Of a DNA stretch of 64,000 nucleotides, positions 37,027 to 45,757 are shown one piece after another. Source of the stretch: Ramlibacter cellulosilyticus (GTDB lineage: Bacteria > Pseudomonadota > Gammaproteobacteria > Burkholderiales > Burkholderiaceae_C); assembly GCF_014297465.1 (NCBI RefSeq), contig NZ_JACORT010000004.1:248001-312000 (forward strand), written 5' to 3'. The position numbers were made by a program, and so were the translations under genes. How positions within the stretch are numbered: the stretch's first letter is position 1; each line of letters begins with the position of its first letter. Below the pieces are notes generated by a model. That model searched no databases. It worked only from the letters and a program-made list of their open reading frames with translations, and was not told the DNA's origin.

Positions 37027-37506
37027 TCAGGCGGCGAGTTCGCGCTGGATGTGCTGCACGAGGCCGTCGCAGGCGGCCTCGATCTCGTCGAGCACCCGTT
37101 CGAAGCCCTGCCGGCCGCCGTAGTACGGGTCCGCGACCTCCTGCGGGAAGCCATGCGGCGCGAACTCCATCAGGAGCCGCACCTTGTGCTGCTGGGGCGG
37201 CGGGCAGTCGTCCAGCAGCAGCTCGAGATGGCCCCGGTCCAGGGCCAGGATGAGGTCGAAGCGCGCGAAATCCAGCGCATGCACCTGGCGCGCCTGGTGG
37301 CTCGACAAGTCGTAGCCGCGGCGCCGCGCATGGTCCGTGCTGCGCTCGTCCGCCGGGCAGCCGAGGTGGTAGTCGCTCGTCCCGGCGGAGGCGATGCGCA
37401 CCCGCTCCTCCAGACCGGCCTCGCGGACCTTGTGGCGCAGCACCACCTCGCCGGTGGGGCTGCGGCAGATGTTGCCGGTGCAGACGAAGAGGACGGCGTA
37501 GCCCAT
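37027..37506 (-). CDS. Low-molecular-weight protein-tyrosine phosphatase
   Basis: 159 aa. The P-loop is at the extreme N-terminus: Cys9-TGNIC-Arg15-SP, the CX5R signature. The general acid is in ADPYYGG (about 124-130). It dephosphorylates tyrosine-phosphorylated proteins and is often tied to exopolysaccharide kinases (Wzb-like), but no capsule genes are in the window. It lies 4 bp after uvrB on the same strand, so it is probably co-transcribed with it. Confidence 0.92.
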   Translation of the reverse strand: MGYAVLFVCTGNICRSPTGEVVLRHKVREAGLEERVRIASAGTSDYHLGCPADERSTDHARRRGYDLSSHQARQVHALDFARFDLILALDRGHLELLLDDCPPPQQHKVRLLMEFAPHGFPQEVADPYYGGRQGFERVLDEIEAACDGLVQHIQRELAA

Positions 37507-37510
37507 GGGC

Positions 37511-39622
37511 CTACTTCTTCTTCGCAGCGTCGATCGGCACCACGTTGTCGTGGGTCGCCGCGCCGAAGGCCTGCTCCTTCAGCACCGCGAGCTGGTCGCG
37601 CACCCGCGCCGCCTTCTCGAACTCGAGGTTGCGGGCGTGCTCGAGCATCTGCTTTTCCAGCTGCTTGATCCGCTTGGAGATGTCCTTCTCGGACATGTCC
37701 TCGACCATCGCGCGCTGCAGTTCCTGCTTCTCCTGCTCCTTGCTGGCCTTCTCGCTGTACACGCCGTCGATGAGGTCGCGCACCTGCTTCTGGATGCTGC
37801 GCGGGGTGATGCCGTGCGCCTCGTTGTGGGCGATCTGCTTGGCGCGGCGGCGCTCGGTCTCGTCGATCGCCTTCTTCATCGAGTCGGTCATCTTGTCCGC
37901 GTACAGGATGGCCTTGCCGTTCAGGTTGCGGGCGGCGCGGCCGATGGTCTGGATCAACGAACGCTCGGCACGCAGGAAGCCTTCCTTGTCCGCGTCCAGG
38001 ATCGCGACCAGCGACACCTCCGGGATGTCCAGGCCTTCGCGCAGCAGGTTGATGCCCACCAGCACGTCGAACTGGCCCAGGCGCAGGTCGCGGATGATCT
38101 CCACGCGCTCCACCGTGTCCACGTCGCTGTGCAGGTAGCGCACCTTGACGCCGTTCTCGCTCAGGTAGTCGGTGAGCTGCTCCGCCATCCGCTTGGTCAG
38201 CGTGGTGACGAGCACGCGCTCGTTCTTCTCCACGCGGATGCGGATCTCCTGCAGCACGTCGTCGACCTGGTGCGTCGCGGGACGCACTTCCACGAGCGGA
38301 TCGATCAGGCCCGTCGGACGCACCAGCTGCTCCACCACGTTGCCCGCGTTCTGCTTCTCGTAGTCGGCCGGCGTGGCGGACACGAAGATCACCTGGCGCA
38401 TGCGCGCCTCGAACTCCGCGAACTTCAGCGGCCGGTTGTCCATCGCCGAGGGCAGGCGGAAGCCGTACGCCACCAGCGTCTCCTTGCGCGCCCGGTCGCC
38501 GGCGTACATGCCATTGAGCTGGCCGATCATCTGGTGGCTCTCGTCCAGGAACATCAGCGCGTCCTTCGGCAGGTAGTCCGTCAGCGTGGACGGCGGCGCA
38601 CCGGGAGGCGCACCCGAGAGGTGGCGCGTGTAGTTCTCGATGCCCTTGCAGTGCCCCAGCTCCGCGAGCATCTCCAGGTCGAAGCGCGTGCGCTGCTCCA
38701 GGCGCTGGGCTTCCACCAGCTTGCCTTCCTTGACGAAGAAGTCCAGGCGCTCCTTGAGCTCCTGCTTGATCGATTCGACGGCGGAGACGACTTTCTCGCG
38801 CGGCGTCACGTAGTGGCTCGACGGATACACCGTGAAGCGCGGCACCTTCTGGCGGATGCGCCCAGTGAGCGGGTCGAACAGCTGCAGCGACTCGATCTCG
38901 TCGTCGAACAGCTCGATGCGGATCGCGAGTTCCGAGTGTTCCGCCGGGAAGATGTCGATGGTGTCGCCGCGCACGCGGAAGGTGCCGCGGGCGAAGTCCT
39001 GCTCGTTGCGGTTGTACTGCATCCGAATGAGCTGGCCGATGATGTCCCGCTGGCCGATCTTGTCGCCGATGCGCATGATGAAGCGCATCTGCGTGTAGTC
39101 CTCGGGGGCGCCGATGCCGTAGATGGCCGAAACCGTCGCGACGATGACCGTGTCCCGCCGCTCCAGCACGCTCTTGGTCGCCGACAGCCGCATCTGCTCG
39201 ATGTGCTCGTTGATCGACGAGTCCTTCTCGATGAACAGGTCGCGCTGCGGGACGTACGCTTCCGGCTGGTAGTAGTCGTAGTAGCTCACGAAGTACTCCA
39301 CCGCGTTCTTCGGGAAGAACTCGCGGAACTCGGAGTACAGCTGCGCGGCCAGCGTCTTGTTCGGCGCGAACACGATCGCGGGGCGCCCGAGGCGCGCGAT
39401 CACGTTGGCCATGGTGTAGGTCTTGCCGGAGCCCGTGACGCCCAGGAGCGTCTGGAACACCTCGCCGTCCTGCACGCCTTCGACGAGTTTCTCGATCGCC
39501 TGCGGCTGGTCGCCTGCGGGCGGGTAAGGCTGGAACAGCTCGAAGGGCGAGTCCGGGAAGGTGACGAACTGGCCCTTTTTCTCGGTCGGCTGGGCCTCTG
39601 CGGCCTCGGGAATTGCGCTCAT
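37511..39622 (-). CDS. uvrB: Excinuclease ABC subunit B
   Basis: 703 aa, slightly longer than E. coli UvrB because of a 20-residue N-terminal extension. Walker A is GVTGSGKT (about 61-68). The beta-hairpin region reads [12 protein letters not shown], and helicase motif VI lies in QTIGRAARN. The C-terminal UVR domain, which binds UvrC, is in the last 40 residues. It verifies DNA damage in nucleotide-excision repair. A divergent aminotransferase gene starts 93 bp upstream. Confidence 0.97.
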   Translation of the reverse strand: MSAIPEAAEAQPTEKKGQFVTFPDSPFELFQPYPPAGDQPQAIEKLVEGVQDGEVFQTLLGVTGSGKTYTMANVIARLGRPAIVFAPNKTLAAQLYSEFREFFPKNAVEYFVSYYDYYQPEAYVPQRDLFIEKDSSINEHIEQMRLSATKSVLERRDTVIVATVSAIYGIGAPEDYTQMRFIMRIGDKIGQRDIIGQLIRMQYNRNEQDFARGTFRVRGDTIDIFPAEHSELAIRIELFDDEIESLQLFDPLTGRIRQKVPRFTVYPSSHYVTPREKVVSAVESIKQELKERLDFFVKEGKLVEAQRLEQRTRFDLEMLAELGHCKGIENYTRHLSGAPPGAPPSTLTDYLPKDALMFLDESHQMIGQLNGMYAGDRARKETLVAYGFRLPSAMDNRPLKFAEFEARMRQVIFVSATPADYEKQNAGNVVEQLVRPTGLIDPLVEVRPATHQVDDVLQEIRIRVEKNERVLVTTLTKRMAEQLTDYLSENGVKVRYLHSDVDTVERVEIIRDLRLGQFDVLVGINLLREGLDIPEVSLVAILDADKEGFLRAERSLIQTIGRAARNLNGKAILYADKMTDSMKKAIDETERRRAKQIAHNEAHGITPRSIQKQVRDLIDGVYSEKASKEQEKQELQRAMVEDMSEKDISKRIKQLEKQMLEHARNLEFEKAARVRDQLAVLKEQAFGAATHDNVVPIDAAKKK

Positions 39623-39715
39623 GCGGGTAACTACGGAGTCGACGGTCTAAAATTGCGGGCAGCCGGCCAGCGTACAACAGGCCGGGCGTTCTTGCCACCG
39701 CATCCAAGGAACCCC

Positions 39716-40915
39716 ATGTCTCTCTTCACCGCCGTCGAAATGGCGCCCCGCGACCCGATCCTGGGCCTCACCGAGCAATACGTCGCCGACACCAACCCGA
39801 AGAAGGTGAACCTGGGCGTGGGGGTCTACTACGACGACAACGGCAAGCTGCCCCTGCTCGAATGCGTGCAGAAGGCGGAAGAGAAGATGATGGCGGCGCA
39901 CGCGGCCCGCGGCTACCTGCCCATCGACGGTATCGCGGCCTATGACGCTGCGGTCAAGAGCCTCGTATTTGGGGCCGAATCCGAGCCGGTCAAGAGCGGC
40001 CGCGTGGCCACCGTGCAGGCCCTGGGCGGCACCGGCGGCCTGCGCGTCGGCGCGGACTTCCTGAAGAAGCTGAACCCGCAAGCCAAGGTCCTGATCAGCG
40101 ACCCGAGCTGGGAGAACCACCGCGCCCTGTTCACGCAGGCCGGCTTCACCGTCGAGACCTACCCCTACTACGATGCGGCGAAGCGCGGCATCAACTTCGA
40201 CGGCATGCTGACCGCGCTGAACACCGTGCCGGCCGGCACCGTGGTCGTCCTGCACGCCTGCTGCCACAACCCCACCGGCTACGACCTCACCGCCGCCCAG
40301 TGGGACCAGGTCGTCGTCGCCGTGAAGGGCCGCAAGCTGGTCGCCTTCCTGGACATGGCCTACCAGGGCTTCGGCCAGGGCATCACGGAAGACGGCGTGG
40401 CCGTGCAGAAATTCCTGGCCTCGGGCGAGAACTTCTTCGTCTCCACCTCCTTCTCCAAGAGCCTGAGCCTGTACGGCGAGCGCGTGGGCGCCCTGTCGGT
40501 GCTGTGCCAGGACAAGGAGGAAGCCGCGCGCGTGCTGTCGCAGCTGAAGATCGTGATCCGCACGAACTACAGCAACCCGCCGACGCACGGCGGCCAGATC
40601 GCCGCGACCATCCTGAACACGCCCGAACTCCGCGCCCTGTGGGAGCAGGAACTCGCCGGCATGCGCAGCCGCATCAAGGCGATGCGCTCGGCGCTCGTGG
40701 AGAAGCTCAAGTCCAAGGGCGTCAAGGGCGACTTCGGCTTCATCACCCAGCAGGTCGGCATGTTCAGCTACTCCGGCCTGAGCAAGGACCAGATGGTCCG
40801 CCTGCGCAACGAGTTCGGCGTCTACGGCATCGAGAGCGGCCGCATCTGCGTGGCGGCGCTGAACAGCAAGAACATCGACTATGTCGCCGAGTCCATTGCC
40901 GCGGTGGTGCAGTAA
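39716..40915 (+). CDS. Aspartate/aromatic-amino-acid aminotransferase (class I, AspC/TyrB type)
   Basis: 399 aa from the ATG at 39716, preceded by AAGGA. Fold-type I PLP enzyme. It has NLGVGVYYDDNG at the N-terminus, CCHNPTGYD (cofactor Asn region), FLDMAYQGFG, the PLP Lys in STSFSKSLSLYGERVG and the C-terminal substrate Arg in ESGRICVAALN. AspC and TyrB cannot be told apart from motifs. It catalyses transamination between 2-oxoglutarate and aspartate, phenylalanine or tyrosine. A repeat and a terminator follow. Confidence 0.93.
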   Translation: MSLFTAVEMAPRDPILGLTEQYVADTNPKKVNLGVGVYYDDNGKLPLLECVQKAEEKMMAAHAARGYLPIDGIAAYDAAVKSLVFGAESEPVKSGRVATVQALGGTGGLRVGADFLKKLNPQAKVLISDPSWENHRALFTQAGFTVETYPYYDAAKRGINFDGMLTALNTVPAGTVVVLHACCHNPTGYDLTAAQWDQVVVAVKGRKLVAFLDMAYQGFGQGITEDGVAVQKFLASGENFFVSTSFSKSLSLYGERVGALSVLCQDKEEAARVLSQLKIVIRTNYSNPPTHGGQIAATILNTPELRALWEQELAGMRSRIKAMRSALVEKLKSKGVKGDFGFITQQVGMFSYSGLSKDQMVRLRNEFGVYGIESGRICVAALNSKNIDYVAESIAAVVQ

Positions 40916-40922
40916 GCACCCC

Positions 40923-40947
40923 GTCATCCCCGCGCAGGCGGGGACCC
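40923..40947. repeat. GTCATCCCCGC-type dispersed palindromic repeat
   Basis: GTCATCCCCGC, GCAG, GCGGGGACCC: a 6-bp perfect stem (40928-40933 with 40938-40943) in a sequence type seen between genes in many proteobacterial genomes. It lies just after the aminotransferase stop and before the intrinsic terminator. Confidence 0.6.
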
Positions 40948-40954
40948 GGAGAAA

Positions 40955-40978
40955 AGCGGCCGCCAGGCCGCTTTTTTT
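40955..40978 (+). terminator. Rho-independent terminator after the aminotransferase gene
   Basis: AGCGGCC (40955-40961), loop GCCA, GGCCGCT (40966-40972), then a run of seven T ending at 40978. Strong intrinsic terminator, 40 bp after the stop. Confidence 0.9.
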
Positions 40979-41074
40979 CGCTCGCTGTCGCACACCAGAC
41001 ACCTTTCCCCACCCTTGCAGAGGGGGTGTTGCTCATCCGTAGTTCTACCTCGTGCAGCCTCGGTTTCCCGCTGG

Positions 41075-41089
41075 TATATTGCACTGCAA
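41075..41089 (+). promoter_or_regulatory. Candidate -10 element overlapping a PhaR-like palindrome before phaZ
   Basis: TATATT (41075-41080) is a near-consensus -10 in very GC-rich DNA. It runs into TTGCACTGCAA (41079-41089), a palindrome with a single central base. PhaR regulators of PHA metabolism are reported to bind TGC/GCA-type palindromes. The location, 15 bp before the phaZ start, suits repression. The sequence is seen; the regulator is inferred, and no phaR gene is in the window. Confidence 0.4.
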
Positions 41090-41103
41090 CAACGGAACCC
41101 AAC

Positions 41104-42474
41104 ATGCTCTACCAGATCTACGAAGCGCAGCGCTCCCTCATGGAGCCGTTTGCCGATTTCGCGCAGGCCGCTTCCAAGCTGTACAGCAATCCCCTCACGC
41201 CCTTCGGCCAGGGGCCGCTCGCGCAGCGGCTCTCCGCCGCGTACGACCTTTTCTACCGCCTCGGCAAGGACTACGAGAAGCCGGAGTTCGGCATCAAGAC
41301 GGTCGACGTCGGCGGCGTGGAGGTCGCGATCCACGAGCGCGTGGAGATGGACAAGCCGTTCTGCGAGTTGCGCCGCTTCAAGCGCTTTTCCGACGAACCC
41401 GAGACGCTGAAGAACCTGAAGGCGCAACCCGCGGTGCTGATCGTCGCGCCTCTTTCGGGCCACTACGCCACGCTGCTGCGCGACACCGTGCGCACCATGC
41501 TGCGGGACCACAAGGTCTTCATCACGGACTGGAAGAACGCCCGCAACGTGCCGCTGGAGCAAGGCGCCTTCCACCTCGACGACTACGTCGGCTACGTGCA
41601 GGAGTTCATCCGCCACCTGCAGGCGGAGTACGGCAACTGCCACGTGATGAGCGTCTGCCAGCCGACGGTGCCCGTGCTCGCGGCCGTCTCGCTGATGGCC
41701 AGCCGCGGCGAGCCCACGCCGCTCACGATGACCATGATGGGCGGCCCCATCGACGCCCGCAAGTCGCCCACGGCGGTGAACAACCTGGCGATGAACAAGA
41801 GCTACCAATGGTTCGAGAACAACGTGATCTACCGCGTTCCGACCAGCTTCCCGGGCGCGGGCCGCCGCGTGTACCCCGGCTTCCTGCAGTACACGGGCTT
41901 CGTGGCGATGAACCCGGACCGCCACCTCTCGAGCCATTACGACTACTTCAAGCACCTGATCGCTGGCGACGACGCATCGGCCGAGGCGCACCGCCAGTTC
42001 TACGACGAGTACAACGCCGTCCTCGACATGGACGCCGACTACTACCTCGAGACCATCCGCGTCGTGTTCCAGGAATTCAACCTGGTCAACGGCAACTGGG
42101 ACGTGCGCAATGCCGAGGGCGAGCTCGAGCGGGTGCGTCCGGAGGACATCCGGACCACGGCCCACCTGACGATCGAGGGCGAGCTCGACGACATCTCCGG
42201 CGCCGGCCAGACCGAAGCGGCGCACGAGCTCTGCTACCACGTGCCGAAGGCACGGCAGAAGCACATCGAGGTCAAGGGTGCCGGCCACTACGGCATCTTC
42301 AGCGGCCGCCGCTGGCGCGAGAACGTGTACCCGCAGGTGCGCGACTTCATCAAGCAGTTCGACCAGCCCGCGCCGGCCGAAGGCAAGCGGACCGCGCGCA
42401 AGGCCGTGGCCGCCGCCCGCCGCGCTCCCGAGGCGGCGCGCGCCTCCAGCCCGGCGCGCGCCCGGCGCAAGTGA
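41104..42474 (+). CDS. phaZ: Intracellular polyhydroxyalkanoate depolymerase
   Basis: 456 aa. It has the architecture of Ralstonia PhaZ1-type enzymes, in which the nucleophile is Cys, not Ser: Cys185 in VMSVCQPTVPV. The acid is Asp in EGELDDISG (about 360) and the His is in GAGHYGIFSG (about 394). There is no signal peptide, consistent with action on native cytoplasmic granules. A basic Ala/Arg-rich tail (about 425-456) may aid granule or DNA contact. The stop overlaps the GTG of the next gene (GTGA). Confidence 0.94.
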   Translation: MLYQIYEAQRSLMEPFADFAQAASKLYSNPLTPFGQGPLAQRLSAAYDLFYRLGKDYEKPEFGIKTVDVGGVEVAIHERVEMDKPFCELRRFKRFSDEPETLKNLKAQPAVLIVAPLSGHYATLLRDTVRTMLRDHKVFITDWKNARNVPLEQGAFHLDDYVGYVQEFIRHLQAEYGNCHVMSVCQPTVPVLAAVSLMASRGEPTPLTMTMMGGPIDARKSPTAVNNLAMNKSYQWFENNVIYRVPTSFPGAGRRVYPGFLQYTGFVAMNPDRHLSSHYDYFKHLIAGDDASAEAHRQFYDEYNAVLDMDADYYLETIRVVFQEFNLVNGNWDVRNAEGELERVRPEDIRTTAHLTIEGELDDISGAGQTEAAHELCYHVPKARQKHIEVKGAGHYGIFSGRRWRENVYPQVRDFIKQFDQPAPAEGKRTARKAVAAARRAPEAARASSPARARRK

Positions 42475-43127
42475 ACCCGCAGGCGGCGCGCCTGCACGCC
42501 GCCCTGCCCCAGACGCAGTGCACGCGCTGCGGCTACCCGGACTGCGCCGGCTACGCCGAGGCGGTCGCCGCCGGCGACGCCGACATCAACCGCTGCCCGC
42601 CGGGCGGTGCGCAAGGCATCGTGCGCCTCGCGGAGATCACCGGCCGCCCCCCGCTGCCGCTGGACCCCGACGTGGGCGTCGAGGGCCCGCGCACGGTCGC
42701 CGTGATCGACGAGGACTGGTGCATCGGCTGCACGCTGTGCCTGGACGCCTGCCCGACGGACGCCATCGTCGGCGGCAACAAGGCCATGCACACGGTGATC
42801 GAGCCGTACTGCACCGGTTGCGAGCTGTGCGTGCCCGTGTGCCCGGTCGACTGCATCTCGCTGGAGAACGTGACCGGCGAGCGCACCGGCTGGCGCGCCT
42901 GGTCCCAGCCCGAAGCGGACCTCGCCCTCGCCCGCTACGAGGCGCGCAAGGTGCGCAAGGCGCGCGAGGACGTGGAGCACGCCCAGCGTCTCGAGCAGAA
43001 GGCGCTGGCCAAGCTCGCGGACCTGCCCACGCTGACGAAAGGCGCCGAGGGCGATGAACTCGCCCGCAAGAAGTCGGTGATCGAGGCGGCGCTCGCCCGC
43101 GCGCGGGCGAAGCGCGAAACCTCCTAG
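42471..43127 (+). CDS. rsxB: RnfB/RsxB-like iron-sulfur protein (soluble)
   Basis: 218 aa, GTG start overlapping phaZ. Order: an Fe-S domain with CTRCGYPDCAGYA (about 17-29) and a later Cys in INRCPPGG, then two 4Fe-4S motifs, CIGCTLCLDACP and CTGCELCVPVCP. A charged coiled-coil tail follows (about 145-218). The hydrophobic N-terminus of true RnfB is missing, and no rnfA, C, D, G or E gene is nearby. It is therefore more likely a stand-alone ferredoxin-type electron carrier. It ends in a CTAG shared with the convergent peroxidase stop. Confidence 0.85.
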   Translation: MNPQAARLHAALPQTQCTRCGYPDCAGYAEAVAAGDADINRCPPGGAQGIVRLAEITGRPPLPLDPDVGVEGPRTVAVIDEDWCIGCTLCLDACPTDAIVGGNKAMHTVIEPYCTGCELCVPVCPVDCISLENVTGERTGWRAWSQPEADLALARYEARKVRKAREDVEHAQRLEQKALAKLADLPTLTKGAEGDELARKKSVIEAALARARAKRETS

Positions 43128-44179
43128 CGTCCTCCCGCCGGCGGCAGGCCGAAGCCGCCCAGCGCGCGCGCCGACGCCGGCGACGCCGCCCACTGCTCGT
43201 ACTGCTTGCCCGTCAGCGACTGCAGGAAGGCCGCGATGTCCTGGCGGTCCCCGGCCGGGATCTCGCGACCGAGCTGGAAGCGGCCCATCAACTGGATCGC
43301 CTCGTCCAGCGTCGGCACCGCGCCGTCGTGGAAGTAAGGCGCCGTCAGCGCCACGTTGCGCAGCGACGGCACGCGGAAGACGTGCAGGTCCTCGGGCTTC
43401 TTCGTGACCAGCAACCGGCCCTTGTCCAGCTCCACCGCCGCGCCGCGGCCCATCTTCTCGCGCTCGGCGAAGTAGTCGCCGGCGATGCCGAGCTTCATGA
43501 AGCCGTTGCCGCCCACGTTGATGCCGTTGTGGCAGCCCACGCAGCCATAGGCTTTGAACCGGTCGTAGCCCCGCTGCTCCTGCGCGGTGAGGGCGCGGTC
43601 GTCGCCCTTGAGCCAGTCGTCGAAGCGCGAGGGCGTGACCAGCGACTTCTCGAAGCTCACGATCGCGTGCATCGCGTTCTTCTGGCTGACCGCATCGTCG
43701 CCGCCGTAGGCTGCCTTGAACTCGGCCACCACCTGCGGATCCGCGGCGAGGATCTGCATCACCTTGCCCCAGTCGTGCGCCATGGTGTCGGCATTGCCGA
43801 TCGAGCCCGCGATCTGCGCGTCGAGGTCCCTGGTGCGGCCGGTCCAGTTGAGGCCCGAGGTGTTGTAGCGCACGTTGAGGATGGTCGGCGAGTTCAGCTC
43901 GCGCACCTTGCCGAAGGCGCTCACCGAATGCCGACGCGGGTCCGCGCCGCCGTGCTCCGGCAGGTGGCAGGACTGGCAGGACACGGTGTTGTCCGCGGAG
44001 AAGCGCTTGTCGGCGAACAGGCGCGCGCCCAGCTTCACCTTCGCGGCGTCCACGTCCGTGGCCTGGTCCGGCAGCGGCTGGATGGGTTCGTTGCGGTGGG
44101 TGCCCTGCGCGACGACCAGCACCGCGGCGGTCGCGAGAACGATGGAAAGCGCGCCACGCGCGCGGCGAATGGTCTTCAT
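43124..44179 (-). CDS. Di-heme cytochrome c peroxidase family protein
   Basis: 351 aa. A signal sequence (about 8-25) is followed by two heme-c motifs, CQSCH (68-72) and CVGCH (213-217), and the peroxidase signature around RVPSLRNVALTAPYFHDG (about 270-287). It is a periplasmic enzyme that reduces H2O2 with electrons from cytochrome c. It lies at the end of the kor-CBS series on the minus strand, 21 bp after the CBS gene. This suggests a link to low-oxygen or oxidative-stress conditions. Confidence 0.93.
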   Translation of the reverse strand: MKTIRRARGALSIVLATAAVLVVAQGTHRNEPIQPLPDQATDVDAAKVKLGARLFADKRFSADNTVSCQSCHLPEHGGADPRRHSVSAFGKVRELNSPTILNVRYNTSGLNWTGRTRDLDAQIAGSIGNADTMAHDWGKVMQILAADPQVVAEFKAAYGGDDAVSQKNAMHAIVSFEKSLVTPSRFDDWLKGDDRALTAQEQRGYDRFKAYGCVGCHNGINVGGNGFMKLGIAGDYFAEREKMGRGAAVELDKGRLLVTKKPEDLHVFRVPSLRNVALTAPYFHDGAVPTLDEAIQLMGRFQLGREIPAGDRQDIAAFLQSLTGKQYEQWAASPASARALGGFGLPPAGGR

Positions 44180-44200
44180 CGACTCCTCCCCTTCAACAAC

Positions 44201-44641
44201 TCAGCCCAGCGCGTCGTTCACCTGCTCGTTGAATTCCGCCTGGCTCAATGCGGCGCCGATCTCCAGCGGCAGCGCATCACGGATGGAAAACACGCCCAGG
44301 ACCTTGCGGTCGGCGCCCACGATGGGCAGGTGGCGGAAGCCGCGCTCCAGCATGATCACCACCGCGTCGGAGACGGCCGTCTCGGGTGGCACGCACTGCG
44401 GGTGCGGCGTCATGATGTGCGCCAGCGTGGTGTTCTTCGGCTCCAGTGCCCGGGCGAGCACGCGCGTCATCAGGTCGCGTTCGGTGACGATGCCCAGCAG
44501 CCGGTCGGGCGGCTCCATCACCAGGATGCTGCCGCAGTTGGCGCGGGTCATGGCGCACGCTGCTTCCCACACGTTGGCATGCGGGCCCAGGCTGAGCACG
44601 TGCCGCTGGGTGATGGACTGGAAGACGGTGCGTTCGGCCAT
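44201..44641 (-). CDS. Tandem CBS-domain protein
   Basis: 146 aa consisting of two CBS domains (about 8-65 and 75-135). Both contain the ligand-type motif G-I/V-F/V-S/T-x-R-D: GIVTERDLMTR and GVFSIRDALPL. Stand-alone CBS pairs bind adenine nucleotides or NAD(P)H and sense energy state. It lies 60 bp after korB and 21 bp before the peroxidase gene. It may regulate the oxidoreductase or another partner (inference). Confidence 0.88.
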   Translation of the reverse strand: MAERTVFQSITQRHVLSLGPHANVWEAACAMTRANCGSILVMEPPDRLLGIVTERDLMTRVLARALEPKNTTLAHIMTPHPQCVPPETAVSDAVVIMLERGFRHLPIVGADRKVLGVFSIRDALPLEIGAALSQAEFNEQVNDALG

Positions 44642-44701
44642 GGCAAGCTCCTTCGAAGCTCTACTGCAGGCCGGCCTCCCTTTTTGCCGGTGCGCGGTGC
44701 G

Positions 44702-45757
44702 CTACCTCAATGATGCGTTGATCCTGGCAAGGACGCCAGTACCGGGGCACAGCTCGGGGGCATCCAGCGTGTTGAGCGGCCGCGCCGTGGTGTTCAGCGC
44801 GGTGTGCAGGTCGGTCGCCAGCGGATCGACATAGAGGAGCCCCGTCAGCACCTCGCCGCGTGCCTGGTGCTCCTGCATGAAGGCCATGGCGGCGTAGCGG
44901 TCGGTGGGATCGTATTCCGGGTGCAGGCTGCGCAGGCGCAGCAGCGTGCCGTCGTGCTGGCGCACGTCCACCGCCTGCCCCGGCGCCGCATCGGCGGTGA
45001 TCTCCTCGCGCGGCGTGATGAAGTCGATGCGGCTCACCGCCTCGTTGTGCTCCCGCACGTAGTCGTAGCTCTTGGTGCTGCCCGGGTGGTTGTTGAACGC
45101 CACGCAGGGGCTGATCACGTCGATGAAGGCGGCGCCGCCATGCGTCATGGCCCCCTTGATCAGCGGCACCAGTTGCGCCTTGTTGCCGGAGAAACCGCGC
45201 GCCACGTACGTCGCGCCCAGCTGCAGGGCCATGCCCACCAGGTCCACGGGGCTGTCGCTGTTGACGACGCCTTTCTTGCTCTTGCTGCCGCTGTCCGCGG
45301 TGGCGGAGAACTGCCCCTTGGTGAGGCCGTAGACGCCGTTGTTTTCCACGATGTAGGCCATGCGCACGCCGCGCCGCATGGCGTGCGCGAACTGCCCGAG
45401 GCCGATGGACGCGGAGTCGCCGTCGCCCGAGACGCCCAGGTACAGCAGGTCGCGGTTGGCGAGGTTGGCGCCGGTCAGCACCGAAGGCATGCGGCCGTGC
45501 ACGGTGTTGAAGCCGTGGGACGCGCCCAGGAAGTAGTCCGGCGTCTTGGAGCTGCACCCGATGCCGCTCAGCTTGGCCACCCGGTGCGGCTCGATGTCCA
45601 GCTCCCAGCAGGCCTGGATGATCGCGGCGGAGATGGAGTCGTGGCCGCAGCCCGCGCACAGCGTGGAGATCTTGCCTTCGTAGTCGCGCCGTGTGTACCC
45701 GACCTTGTTCTTCTCCAGCGTCGGGTGGTGCAGCGGCGGCTTGGCGATATAGGTCAT
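44702..45757 (-). CDS. korB: 2-oxoacid (2-oxoglutarate) oxidoreductase beta subunit
   Basis: 351 aa from the ATG at 45757, which overlaps the korA stop (ATGA). It has TLCAGCGHD (N-terminal cluster-type Cys pair), GIGCSSKTP, and the thiamine-diphosphate site SGDGDSASIG with VENNGVYGLTKGQ. Length and motifs fit KorB/OforB. With KorA it decarboxylates a 2-oxoacid, forms the acyl-CoA and passes electrons to Fe-S clusters. Thauera/Azoarcus KorB is of similar size. Confidence 0.9.
   Translation of the reverse strand: MTYIAKPPLHHPTLEKNKVGYTRRDYEGKISTLCAGCGHDSISAAIIQACWELDIEPHRVAKLSGIGCSSKTPDYFLGASHGFNTVHGRMPSVLTGANLANRDLLYLGVSGDGDSASIGLGQFAHAMRRGVRMAYIVENNGVYGLTKGQFSATADSGSKSKKGVVNSDSPVDLVGMALQLGATYVARGFSGNKAQLVPLIKGAMTHGGAAFIDVISPCVAFNNHPGSTKSYDYVREHNEAVSRIDFITPREEITADAAPGQAVDVRQHDGTLLRLRSLHPEYDPTDRYAAMAFMQEHQARGEVLTGLLYVDPLATDLHTALNTTARPLNTLDAPELCPGTGVLARINASLR

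Noticed and set aside
42471..43127. A full Rnf/Rsx electron-transport complex
   Set aside because: Only the B-like subunit is present and it lacks the membrane anchor. No rnfA, C, D, E or G sequence is in the window.
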